Positions 1-6,517 of a DNA stretch of 10,469 bases are shown one piece after another. The DNA is from Bacteroidota bacterium (GTDB lineage: Bacteria > Bacteroidota > Bacteroidia > Chitinophagales > Chitinophagaceae): the NCBI GenBank assembly GCA_947460795.1, contig CANHJA010000070.1:1-10469 (forward strand), read 5' to 3'. Position 1 is the first letter of the stretch, and each line of letters begins with the position of its first letter. A program made the position numbers and the translations under genes. Under the pieces are notes generated by a model that did not search any database, was not told the origin of the DNA, and saw only the letters and a program-made list of their open reading frames with translations.

Positions 1-144
1 AAATGCCATGAATTATTTCAACCAGAAAGCAGAAATATTGCCAGTTGGATGAAAGTAATGAAAAGGATGTCGAAAGAAGCTAAATTAAGTGAGCAACAGT
101 ACAAATTAGTGAGTGTTTATTTGAATTCACAAGCCAAAAATTAA
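1..144 (+). CDS. c-type cytochrome-like protein, 3' end only
   Basis: Frame 1 is open from the window edge to TAA at 142-144 and gives 47 C-terminal residues beginning K-C-H. The C-H is most likely the end of a CxxCH heme-binding motif whose first cysteine lies outside the window. The call rests on an ungapped hand alignment with the next gene, where 27 of 47 residues are identical. Shared features include the CH, a tryptophan 14 residues after it, the VMKRM stretch (with candidate methionine heme ligands), the YKLV motif and the C-terminal YLNS helix. A periplasmic single-heme electron carrier is inferred by analogy with that gene. Redox partner and pathway are unknown. Only 20 bp separate its stop from the next start, so the two are probably co-transcribed. 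The gene is cut by the window edge and is not evidently broken. Confidence 0.72.
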   Translation, partial: KCHELFQPESRNIASWMKVMKRMSKEAKLSEQQYKLVSVYLNSQAKN

Positions 145-164
145 TCATTTCTATATCTAACAAT

Positions 165-584
165 ATGAAAAAAATAATATTTACGGTATTGATTTTTTTA
201 GGAATTATATTGGTTGCAAAATCATCTTCCAATGCTATTGATCATGCAATAAAACAAAATGAAATTGACACGTTGTTATTTAGTAACCAAAATATTGAAA
301 GTCAGTTGAATGTAATTGGAAACTTGAAAACCATTGAAAATATAACTAAGGGCGAAGCCATTTATTCTTCAAATTGTGCTCGATGCCACAATCTCTTCAC
401 ACCTGAAAATAAAAATATAAATACATGGTTGAATGTGATGAAACGCATGGCGCCATTAGCAGGTCTTTCGGATGAAAATTATAAACTTGTTTGCGTTTAT
501 TTAAATTCCAAAGCAACTTTAAAAGAAAATTTAAGTGATTCAACTAAGAAGGAAAAATATATTTTTAATTCTCAGCAATGGTAA
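165..584 (+). CDS. Small exported monoheme c-type cytochrome
   Basis: The protein has 139 residues. Residues 1-24 form a Sec signal peptide: K2-K3, a hydrophobic run at 4-18, and a likely cleavage after SSNA. A single CxxCH motif (CARCH, residues 71-75) covalently binds heme c, with His75 as proximal ligand. Met92 or Met95, in VMKRM, is the candidate distal ligand. The last helix (about 105-116, YKLVCVYLNSKA) resembles the C-terminal helix of class I cytochromes c. The export signal places it in the periplasm or anchored outside the inner membrane, where it would shuttle electrons; the partner cannot be inferred. Residues 25-60 have no recognisable domain, and residues 117-139 are a lysine-rich tail. 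It is a diverged tandem paralogue of the truncated gene just upstream and carries an extra Cys110 where that copy has Ser. No other ATG is suitable, and the 20-bp gap suggests one transcript. Confidence 0.82.
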   Translation: MKKIIFTVLIFLGIILVAKSSSNAIDHAIKQNEIDTLLFSNQNIESQLNVIGNLKTIENITKGEAIYSSNCARCHNLFTPENKNINTWLNVMKRMAPLAGLSDENYKLVCVYLNSKATLKENLSDSTKKEKYIFNSQQW

Positions 585-607
585 GCATTTAGATTTGAGT
601 TAAGAGA

Positions 608-641
608 TTATGAGATTTGAGGTGTAAATTTTTTCTCATAA
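608..641. other. Inverted repeat between convergent genes
   Basis: TTATGAGA at 608-615 and its exact complement TCTCATAA at 634-641 could form an 8-bp stem with an 18-nt loop. It sits in the gap between the ends of the cytochrome gene (+) and the AHSA1-protein gene (-), where a bidirectional terminator would be expected. No T tract follows the stem on either strand, so a classic intrinsic terminator is not supported. A 9-bp direct repeat, AGATTTGAG (591-599 and 613-621), overlaps the left arm. Confidence 0.3.
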
Positions 642-662
642 AATGAAATCGTGATGGATCAA

Positions 663-1046
663 TTATCCTTCATTATAAAAACTTAACAAAGCGCCTACAT
701 AAGCATTTTCCCAGCCAAAGCAAATGTCATCATAGGCTTCATCAGGAATGTTTGTATGCCTGATTTCAAGTGAAGTATTCTTCTTGTCTTCATGCAGTTT
801 AATAGTAACAATAGAAGCTTCTTCTTGGTCACCAAAATACCATTCTTGCACAATTTTTTTGTTGGGTTCAAATTCTAAATTCATGCCACAAATGCTTCCA
901 TCCCATAATTCGAATTCGGTGTTTGGTTCCGTACTCATGATTGCATTTTCTCCACTCCATAATTTTATGGTGTGTGCATTTACCAGTGCTGCATACAAAA
1001 TTTCCGGCTCTACTGGTATGGTATAATAATTTTTAAAATTCTTCAT
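663..1046 (-). CDS. SRPBCC-superfamily protein, AHSA1-like domain
   Basis: This 127-residue protein has no signal peptide or membrane segment and is probably cytoplasmic. It matches the pattern of the AHSA1 (activator of Hsp90 ATPase 1-like) branch of the SRPBCC/START fold. An N-terminal strand (YYTIPVEPEILYAAL, residues 7-21) leads to the W30-centred TIKLWSG segment. The FELWDGSICGMN strand-turn lies at 45-56, followed by KKIVQEW (63-69). A C-terminal helix carries the family-like GWENAY at 111-116. The fold is a hydrophobic-cavity helix-grip that binds lipophilic ligands or partner proteins. Ligand and role are unknown for most bacterial members, and no enzymatic activity is evident here. 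Its ATG (1046-1044) directly abuts the TAA (1049-1047) of the protease gene upstream, giving TAAATG with no gap, so translation is probably coupled. The length is normal for the family. Confidence 0.85.
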   Translation of the reverse strand: MKNFKNYYTIPVEPEILYAALVNAHTIKLWSGENAIMSTEPNTEFELWDGSICGMNLEFEPNKKIVQEWYFGDQEEASIVTIKLHEDKKNTSLEIRHTNIPDEAYDDICFGWENAYVGALLSFYNEG

Positions 1047-2720
1047 TTAGTTTTTAATAATTTTTGTAGAATATGTTTTTTCAGAAGTGGTTAATAATAA
1101 AATATATTCACCTTTTGCCATGTTATTTAATGCTGAAGATGTAAAAGAATTTAAATATTTTTTGTTGTCTTTATACACGCATTTTCCTTGCATGTCATAC
1201 ACCGAGTAATAAAATTCTTTGATGTTATTATTAAAACAGGTTACCGTAAATTCTCCTTGAGTAGGATTGGGAAATGTTGTAAATTGATATTCAATATGCT
1301 TAATATCTGATGTACCTAAGGCAATATTGTATGCACTGCAAAAATTAGGAATTCCATAACCTGTAGTATTATTTGGATTTAAATATTGACCGCTAGACAT
1401 TTTTACCAGCTGGCGAATTTCCCAATTGGTTTTGGTAGGCAAAGCTTGCCACAAACAAGCAATCGCACCACACATAATAGGGCTTGCAAAGGATGATCCA
1501 TTTGAAGAACCAACCAAGCAATTTCCACCAATTAGAGCAGTACCTTTCCCAAGTGCACATCCATCTGGTTTTATTTGTCCTGAGAAATTAGGTCCATATC
1601 CACTGCTTGCCCAAATGCCAGAACCATCTACAGAACCTACGCTAAAAGCACTATCAGCATCGGCAGGAGTTAACATATAGTGCCAAGCTGCAGCACCTTC
1701 ATTTCCTTGAGCTTGTACCAAAATGATTCCTTTGGAGACTAATTTATTAGCTGCTTTGGCGATGAGTGTTTTACTCCCAGTTAAATCGGCATATTTATAA
1801 GAAGACGTATTCGTAAAAGGCGCATCAAAATTATTGTATCCCAATGAAGAATTTACCAAATAAACACCGATGCTATCAGCACGTTCAGCTGCCGAAAGCC
1901 AATTGTCTTCTTCTATAGGTTGCTCAGAATAGTTGTCTTCAGTATTGTATAAATAATAATTTCCATAAGGTGAAGTGCCAATATTTACAGAAGGGATTAA
2001 ACTGGCCATGCAGCCTAACACATTCATTCCATGTTCATTATTAATTGCCTGAGAAAAAACATAATTTGTATCTTTTACAAAATTATAAACGTCTTTAATT
2101 CTATTTTGTAAGCGTAAACTATCAAATGCACTGCAAACATCCGTATATCTAAAATTAACGTCAAATACAGCAATGTCCATATCTTCACCTCTATAACCTA
2201 AATCATGCAAGCAATCTAGCCCAAGCATATTTACTTGCTGAAATGTCAATCCATAGTAAGCTGAAGTACCCGTTGTTTTATTTGAGGTCACCACTTCGTT
2301 GTCAAACTTAGAATTGTTTACTTGCGTATTTTTGAAATTTCCATTATTGTATCGAGCAATTAATTTTACACTTTCTACCATCGGCAATGTGCTACATTCT
2401 GCGCCTTTCAATGAATCAAATGTAATTACTACAACCTGATTAAACCATTTAGAAACATTATGTACTTTTACTGCATTTGATTTTGCAACCACGGAATCAA
2501 TGTATGATTTCACTACAGGCAAGTCAGAACTGTCTAACATTATATTTTGTTTGGCTCTTCGCAACAATGCTTTGGGAGATAGATATTGCAACGAATCGGC
2601 AAAAGTTAATGTGCCATTTTTGTTTTTAAATGTAACTCGGTAAGCATAAGCTGGTCCTGCATTTGACAAGTTACAGAATGCCATAATTAAAACCAATAAA
2701 ATAGCAATTTTTTGAAACAT
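1047..2720 (-). CDS. Secreted S8 (subtilisin-like) serine protease with T9SS type A sorting domain
   Basis: The protein has 557 residues. A Sec signal peptide (about 1-21) is followed by an N-terminal region containing LSPKALLRR (47-55) and DLPV (66-69), as in Bacteroidota subtilases; this may act as a propeptide. The catalytic triad is readable: Asp187 in IAVFDVNF, His230 in NNEHGMNVLG and Ser410 in NGSSFASP. Asn340 in AQGNEG supplies the oxyanion hole. The Asp and His motifs depart from the usual D-T-G and H-G-T, but the nucleophile block is standard. A C-terminal sorting domain (about 478-557) begins with FPNPTQGEF and ends KGEYILLL...KIIKN, so the protein should cross the outer membrane through the type IX system and be released or anchored at the surface. 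There are twelve cysteines, many for this fold. Substrates are unknown; nutrient or envelope proteolysis is inferred. It is the first gene of a probable two-gene operon with the AHSA1-like gene. Confidence 0.92.
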   Translation of the reverse strand: MFQKIAILLVLIMAFCNLSNAGPAYAYRVTFKNKNGTLTFADSLQYLSPKALLRRAKQNIMLDSSDLPVVKSYIDSVVAKSNAVKVHNVSKWFNQVVVITFDSLKGAECSTLPMVESVKLIARYNNGNFKNTQVNNSKFDNEVVTSNKTTGTSAYYGLTFQQVNMLGLDCLHDLGYRGEDMDIAVFDVNFRYTDVCSAFDSLRLQNRIKDVYNFVKDTNYVFSQAINNEHGMNVLGCMASLIPSVNIGTSPYGNYYLYNTEDNYSEQPIEEDNWLSAAERADSIGVYLVNSSLGYNNFDAPFTNTSSYKYADLTGSKTLIAKAANKLVSKGIILVQAQGNEGAAAWHYMLTPADADSAFSVGSVDGSGIWASSGYGPNFSGQIKPDGCALGKGTALIGGNCLVGSSNGSSFASPIMCGAIACLWQALPTKTNWEIRQLVKMSSGQYLNPNNTTGYGIPNFCSAYNIALGTSDIKHIEYQFTTFPNPTQGEFTVTCFNNNIKEFYYSVYDMQGKCVYKDNKKYLNSFTSSALNNMAKGEYILLLTTSEKTYSTKIIKN

Positions 2721-2739
2721 AATTTTTTGTTTTAAAGGA

Positions 2740-2747
2740 TAAAGTTA
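2740..2747 (-). promoter_or_regulatory. Possible -7 element of the protease gene
   Basis: On the minus strand this reads TAACTTTA, seven of the eight positions of the Bacteroidota -7 consensus TAnnTTTG counting the two free ones. It would put the transcript start about 15 nt before the protease ATG. No TTTG -33 box lies at the usual distance; the nearest is only 11 bp away. The region is AT-rich, so chance matches are common. Confidence 0.3.
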
Positions 2748-2882
2748 ATGTCTTTTTTCAAAATGAGCTTTAGATTTTTTAAGGCATACACTGGGCTGGC
2801 CATTAGATTTGAATTTTAAAGAAATTGTCGGCAACGTCATTTTTTTCAATTTTTTATTTCACTCAATTTGAGTTTTAAATCG

Positions 2883-2903
2883 TTTTTAATTTTGAATTAA
2901 AAA
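2883..2903. promoter_or_regulatory. Perfect 9-bp inverted repeat upstream of the ABC transporter promoter
   Basis: TTTTTAATT (2883-2891) is followed after 3 nt by its exact complement AATTAAAAA (2895-2903). Its centre lies about 33 bp upstream of the start of the putative -7 element, a reasonable place for an activator or other regulator to bind. The arms are almost entirely A and T, in a very AT-rich spacer, so a chance palindrome is quite possible. Confidence 0.3.
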
Positions 2904-2925
2904 GCAAGAACTAAAAACTCTCGAT

Positions 2926-2933
2926 TATCTTTG
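2926..2933 (+). promoter_or_regulatory. Bacteroidota-type -7 promoter element of the ABC transporter gene
   Basis: TATCTTTG matches the consensus TAnnTTTG fully and would give a leader of about 20 nt before the ATG at 2958. No TTTG -33 box lies about 20 bp upstream; one at 2891-2894 is too far (31-bp gap). The stretch just before the ATG is A-rich, as is common for Bacteroidota start regions lacking a Shine-Dalgarno. Confidence 0.5.
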
Positions 2934-2957
2934 TATTCTAAAAAAATAATATAAAAA

Positions 2958-4790
2958 ATGGCCAGTGCTCGAAGTGAACGAATGAAAAAACAAAATGATT
3001 TGCAAGACATGCCAAAAGCAAAGCTCAATGCAGAAAATTTTAAAAAAGGCGCACGATTATTTGATTATTTAGGAAAGCAAAAATGGACTTTTGCTATCGG
3101 ACTTATTTTTCTTGTATTGTCGGCTGGTGTAGGATTGTTATTTCCGATGATGAGTGGGAAAATGTTTGGCATGTTAGGTGCTTCAGACAAAACACAAATG
3201 ATTGAAAATTTAAAAAAATTAGACAATATTGGGTTCACTCTTTTACTCATTTTGGTAGTGCAAGGTTTTTTTAGTTTTGGTAGGGTTTTTATGTTTACAA
3301 GAGTAACAGAATCTCTATTGGAATCCCTACGAAACAAAGCTTTTGAGCGATTGATAAAAAAACCAATGTCGTTTTTTAGTAAAAATCAATCAGGGGAATT
3401 AAGCAGTCGATTGGCAACCGATTTAAATGTAATTTCTGAAGCATTTACAATGAATATTGCAGAAGTAATTCGTCAAAGTATTGTTGGTATTGGAGGCTTA
3501 ATTATTATCATGACCAGCACCAATTTCGCGGTGTCAAAATGGTTTTTAATCATTATTCCACCACTCAGTGTTTTGGCCATTTTATTTGCACGAAAAATTA
3601 GAAATTACAGCAAACAATTTCAAGATAAAATTGCCGATGCGAATGTGATTGTGAGCGAAAGTATTACTGGTGTTACCAATGTAAAATCTTTTACAAACGA
3701 GGCATATGAAATTAATCGATATGAAAAACAAACAAGTGATATAAAACGTTTTGGTTTGTTGTATGGTACATTCAGAGGTGCTTTTTTTGCCTTTGTGATT
3801 ACATGTATTTTTGGAGCTATATTTTTTATGTTATATAAGATGCTTCAATTAAATGCACAAGGAATAATTTCTGGTGAAGAGTTCGGAAAATTTATGATGT
3901 TGGCTTTATTTGTAAGTGGAAGTTTGGGTGGTTTGCCAGAGCAAATTGCTAGTATACAAAGGGCATTGGGTGCAACAGATAGAGTGTTTGAAATTATTGA
4001 TGAAGATGTAGAAAATGTATTGGCACAAAATCAAATAGCAATTCAACCACAAGGAAAAATAGAACTACAAAAAATTAATTTCAGTTATCCAAGTCGTGAA
4101 AATTTTGAAGTATTGAAAGATATTTCTTTTACAGCTAATGCTGGCGAAACTGTTGCTTTGGTGGGTAGTAGTGGCAGTGGAAAAAGTACCATTGCTAATT
4201 TGATACTTCGTTTTTATAATCCGATTAAAGGGCAAATTTTGTTTGATGGACAAAATATTGATGAGATAGATTTGACCTTACTTCGTCAACAAATTGCATA
4301 TGTGCCACAAGAAGTTATTTTGTTTGCCGGAACCATTGCTGAAAATATTGCTTACGGCAAAGTAGGAGCTACACAACAAGAAATTGAAGAGGCTGCAAAA
4401 AAAGCCAACGCTTTTGATTTTATTAATACATTTCCTGAAAAATGGAATACGTTGGTGGGCGAGCGTGGCATTCAATTAAGTGGTGGTCAGCGTCAGCGAA
4501 TAGCGATTGCAAGAGCGGTTTTAAAAAACCCTGCCATTTTAATTTTAGATGAAGCAACGAGTAGCTTAGATAGTGAAAGCGAAGGATTGGTTCAAGATGC
4601 ATTGGATAAATTAATGCAAGGTCGAACCAGTATTGTAATCGCACATCGCTTGAGCACAATCAAAGAAGCCAATAAAATTGTGGTCTTACATCAGGGGGTA
4701 ATTGTTGAAGAAGGTACGCATCAAGAATTACTAGAAATTGAAAATGGATTTTATGTAAAATTAAGTAAGATGCAAATGAATGCCTCTTAG
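2958..4790 (+). CDS. ABC transporter half-transporter, MsbA/LmrA-like (TMD-NBD fusion)
   Basis: This 610-residue protein is a complete half-transporter expected to homodimerise in the inner membrane and export a hydrophobic substrate with ATP. Residues about 42-330 form the type I exporter membrane domain, with hydrophobic segments near 45-65, 92-113, 172-188, 195-211, 275-293 and 311-325. Coupling and intracellular-loop motifs include SGELSSRLATD (145-155). The nucleotide-binding domain starts near 367. It has an A-loop tyrosine (Y377), Walker A GSSGSGKST (403-411), a Q-loop glutamine (Q451), signature LSGGQRQR (507-514), Walker B ILILDE (527-532) with catalytic Glu532, a D-loop SSLD and H-loop His563. 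All ATPase residues are intact. The lipid-A/phospholipid flippase MsbA and multidrug exporters share this layout and cannot be told apart here, so no symbol is given. It has its own promoter and no obvious operon partner. Confidence 0.93.
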   Translation: MASARSERMKKQNDLQDMPKAKLNAENFKKGARLFDYLGKQKWTFAIGLIFLVLSAGVGLLFPMMSGKMFGMLGASDKTQMIENLKKLDNIGFTLLLILVVQGFFSFGRVFMFTRVTESLLESLRNKAFERLIKKPMSFFSKNQSGELSSRLATDLNVISEAFTMNIAEVIRQSIVGIGGLIIIMTSTNFAVSKWFLIIIPPLSVLAILFARKIRNYSKQFQDKIADANVIVSESITGVTNVKSFTNEAYEINRYEKQTSDIKRFGLLYGTFRGAFFAFVITCIFGAIFFMLYKMLQLNAQGIISGEEFGKFMMLALFVSGSLGGLPEQIASIQRALGATDRVFEIIDEDVENVLAQNQIAIQPQGKIELQKINFSYPSRENFEVLKDISFTANAGETVALVGSSGSGKSTIANLILRFYNPIKGQILFDGQNIDEIDLTLLRQQIAYVPQEVILFAGTIAENIAYGKVGATQQEIEEAAKKANAFDFINTFPEKWNTLVGERGIQLSGGQRQRIAIARAVLKNPAILILDEATSSLDSESEGLVQDALDKLMQGRTSIVIAHRLSTIKEANKIVVLHQGVIVEEGTHQELLEIENGFYVKLSKMQMNAS

Positions 4791-4819
4791 TTATTAATCA
4801 ATCTTCTTCCTAAATAATA

Positions 4820-4858
4820 ATTCATATCAACAGCATTTTTAAGCTAAAGAATATGAAT
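4820..4858. promoter_or_regulatory. Inverted repeat upstream of the channel gene promoter
   Basis: ATTCATAT (4820-4827) and its exact complement ATATGAAT (4851-4858) flank 23 nt. The right arm ends 16 bp before the putative -7 element. It could be a split operator, or a weak stem-loop ending the ABC transporter transcript, although no T tract follows it. The 8-bp arms contain one G-C pair, so chance is a serious alternative. Confidence 0.25.
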
Positions 4859-4874
4859 AGAGAACTTTATTCAA

Positions 4875-4882
4875 TATCTTTG
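4875..4882 (+). promoter_or_regulatory. Bacteroidota-type -7 promoter element next to the channel start codon
   Basis: TATCTTTG is a full match to TAnnTTTG and the same octamer found before the ABC transporter gene. Only four bases (AAAT... up to 4886) separate it from the ATG at 4887, so transcription from it would begin at or very near the start codon, giving a leaderless or nearly leaderless mRNA. No good -33 box is visible about 20 bp upstream. Confidence 0.42.
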
Positions 4883-4886
4883 AAAT

Positions 4887-5597
4887 ATGATACAATTTTT
4901 CAAGAAATTGCTTTTAGGGAAAGTGTCCTTGAAGGATAAACCTAAAATAGATCCTATTCAAAAACGATTGCTAAATATAAAATCAATATGGAATAATGAC
5001 CATCAGGATGATAATGGGATTGAAAAAATTGTTCGGCTTTTTTTATCCATTTCTCAATTGGTATTTCCCGGTGTGTACATAAAATATTTGCTTTACAAAA
5101 CCAAGTTTGAGTGGCAAGATCTCGCGATGGATATTTATATTTTAGCAAAATTGTTTTTCCCGTTTTTTGTTTTGGTATATCAATGGCAACACATAACCGT
5201 ATTGATTGCGCTGATTGTTTATTTTTTGGCTGAAACAATTTTATATATACCTACACTTATTTTTGCTTCTGATATGCTTTCAAAGCCTCGTTCTTACAAA
5301 CGTTCGATGCTATTGTTATTTTTCAATTATATCGAAATTGTGATTGCATTTGGAGTGCTTTATTCTTGTGGAAATAATATGAATATTCCTTTCATAACAT
5401 GGTACGATCCAATTTATTTTAGTGTTGTAACTTCTAGTTCCATTGGCTTTGGCGACTACTATCCTGTAACTACGTTTGCAAAAATGTTGGTTAGCATTCA
5501 AGCGTTATTTTTCTTAACGTTTGTGGTTTTATTTTTAAATTTCTTTTCTACTAAAATGAAATCGAAAGGATATTTTGACCATGAAAACATTCATTAA
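4887..5597 (+). CDS. Potassium channel-family protein, four predicted membrane helices (Ion_trans_2-like pore)
   Basis: The protein has 236 residues. A basic soluble N-terminus (1-50) with many lysines precedes a weakly hydrophobic stretch at 50-70. Clear membrane helices lie at about 84-99, 103-126, 141-160 and 199-219. The last two enclose a pore loop with the selectivity-filter sequence SSIGFGDYYP (184-193), the S-I-G-F-G-D form of the T-V-G-Y-G-D potassium filter. This identifies a tetrameric cation channel pore module of the two-helix type, preceded by an extra helix pair. There is no arginine-rich S4 voltage sensor and no C-terminal RCK or cyclic-nucleotide domain; the tail after the last helix is only about 17 residues. 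Potassium conductance across the inner membrane is inferred from the filter, and gating is unknown. It ends 10 bp from the oppositely oriented murI. Confidence 0.85.
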   Translation: MIQFFKKLLLGKVSLKDKPKIDPIQKRLLNIKSIWNNDHQDDNGIEKIVRLFLSISQLVFPGVYIKYLLYKTKFEWQDLAMDIYILAKLFFPFFVLVYQWQHITVLIALIVYFLAETILYIPTLIFASDMLSKPRSYKRSMLLLFFNYIEIVIAFGVLYSCGNNMNIPFITWYDPIYFSVVTSSSIGFGDYYPVTTFAKMLVSIQALFFLTFVVLFLNFFSTKMKSKGYFDHENIH

Positions 5598-5607
5598 ATC
5601 AAATTCT

Positions 5608-6408
5608 TTATTTTAAGTCAATTTCTTCAATTTGAATTTTACTTCCATGAAAAATTTTTGAGGTATTCTCAAAGTTTTCTGTGTATTCAGTTACATAAAA
5701 AATAGATGGATTTATTTTTTCTGTGACTAGTAAATTTTTTTCACTTAAATAGCTTTTCACTCTATTAGCCATGGGTAAGGCGTTATCTAAAATATCTTTT
5801 GATTGATGAAAGTAATTATTTACTTCGTTTTTTATTAAAGGATAGTGAGTGCAAGCTAATAAAATCGCTTCTTTGTCGTTGAATTGTTCATTTTTCAAAT
5901 ATTCATCCAATATGGCTTTAGAAACCTCATTGTTTATAAAACCTTGTTCAATCATTGGCGCTAAAAGGGGCGTTGCTAATTGAAAAATTTCTACTTCACT
6001 GCCATATTCTCTAAACAATGTTTCATAAATGTTTGAGTTAATGGTTCCCTGAGTCCCTATAATGCCTATTTTTTTATATTTTTTTTCAATGATAGACAAA
6101 ATAATGGGTCTAATAACACCCATAATTTCAACTTGCTCCCAAAAAATGGAACGTAAATAGGATGATGCTACCGAGGAAGCGGTGTTGCAAGCAATGACAA
6201 TTAATTTTACATTTTTTGATAATAAAAAAGCTACAATTTGTTTGCAGTATTGACGAATATGTTCAGGACTTTTATCACCATAGGGCATATGTTGTGTATC
6301 GCCAACATAAATAAGTTGCTCATTTGGCAAAAGCTCTTCTATTGCTTTCGCTACCGTTAAGCCGCCAATTCCTGAATCAAAAATGCCAATGGGTTGTGTG
6401 TTTTTCAT
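5608..6408 (-). CDS. murI: Glutamate racemase
   Basis: The 266 residues match the usual family length. This cytoplasmic, cofactor-independent enzyme interconverts L- and D-glutamate and supplies D-Glu for the peptidoglycan stem peptide (used by MurD). The Asp/Glu racemase two-domain fold is evident. The N-terminal block IGIFDSGIGGL (7-17) carries substrate-binding Asp11-Ser12. GDTQHMPYG lies at 36-44. The first catalytic cysteine is Cys74 in ACNTAS, and the second is Cys186 in ACTHYP with neighbouring His188. GIIGTQGT (115-122) is the domain-two phosphate-binding-like loop. All catalytic residues are present. The ATG at 6408 puts the conserved N-terminal motif at the expected distance. It is transcribed alone, divergent from the RNase Y gene and convergent with the channel gene. 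Confidence 0.95.
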   Translation of the reverse strand: MKNTQPIGIFDSGIGGLTVAKAIEELLPNEQLIYVGDTQHMPYGDKSPEHIRQYCKQIVAFLLSKNVKLIVIACNTASSVASSYLRSIFWEQVEIMGVIRPIILSIIEKKYKKIGIIGTQGTINSNIYETLFREYGSEVEIFQLATPLLAPMIEQGFINNEVSKAILDEYLKNEQFNDKEAILLACTHYPLIKNEVNNYFHQSKDILDNALPMANRVKSYLSEKNLLVTEKINPSIFYVTEYTENFENTSKIFHGSKIQIEEIDLK

Positions 6409-6418
6409 GATGAAGAAA

Positions 6419-6426
6419 CAAATATA
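6419..6426 (-). promoter_or_regulatory. Bacteroidota-type -7 promoter element of murI
   Basis: On the minus strand this reads TATATTTG, a full match to TAnnTTTG. It lies 10 bp from the murI ATG, which implies a leader of only about 6 nt. A TTTG (complement of 6441-6444) lies 14 bp upstream, shorter than the usual spacing of about 20, so the -33 assignment is weak. Confidence 0.45.
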
Positions 6427-6509
6427 ATGCGAAATAAGACCAAAATGGTTTTCAATGCAGCTAAATACAACATATTATTTTACCAAAATGTTAATTCAAT
6501 TTTTATTTA

Positions 6510-6517
6510 TATATTCG
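6510..6517 (+). promoter_or_regulatory. Possible -7 element of the RNase Y gene
   Basis: TATATTCG differs from TAnnTTTG at one fixed position. It would leave a 5' leader of roughly 75 nt before the ATG at 6596, the longest in the window. There is no clear -33 box. The leader is AT-rich with an A-rich run (6548-6565), and I see no riboswitch-like structure in it. Confidence 0.22.

Noticed and set aside
591..621. Direct repeat AGATTTGAG twice, considered as an insertion-site duplication or repeat family
   Set aside because: It is only 9 bp with 13 bp between copies and no mobile element; the composition makes chance likely.
748..1026. Plus-strand open frame of 92 codons with hydrophobic, serine-rich translation
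   Set aside because: It lies entirely antisense to the AHSA1-like gene, which has a clear family match and an operon junction; this frame has no recognisable domain.
1426..1680. Plus-strand open frame opposite the protease gene
   Set aside because: It is antisense to the subtilase catalytic region, proline-rich, and has no promoter or family resemblance.
2721..2957. Possible small gene or RNA in the 237-bp divergent spacer
   Set aside because: No open frame with a credible start and no stable G-C-containing stem was seen; only promoter-like elements and an AT-rich inverted repeat.
3065..3337. Minus-strand open frame inside the ABC transporter gene, together with others at 4065-4253, 4278-4475 and 4423-4659
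   Set aside because: All are antisense shadows of a fully conserved ABC exporter; their translations show no domain.
4954..5238. Minus-strand open frames opposite the channel gene (also 5316-5501)
   Set aside because: They are antisense to a gene with a clear potassium filter and membrane helices; low-complexity composition mirrors the coding strand.
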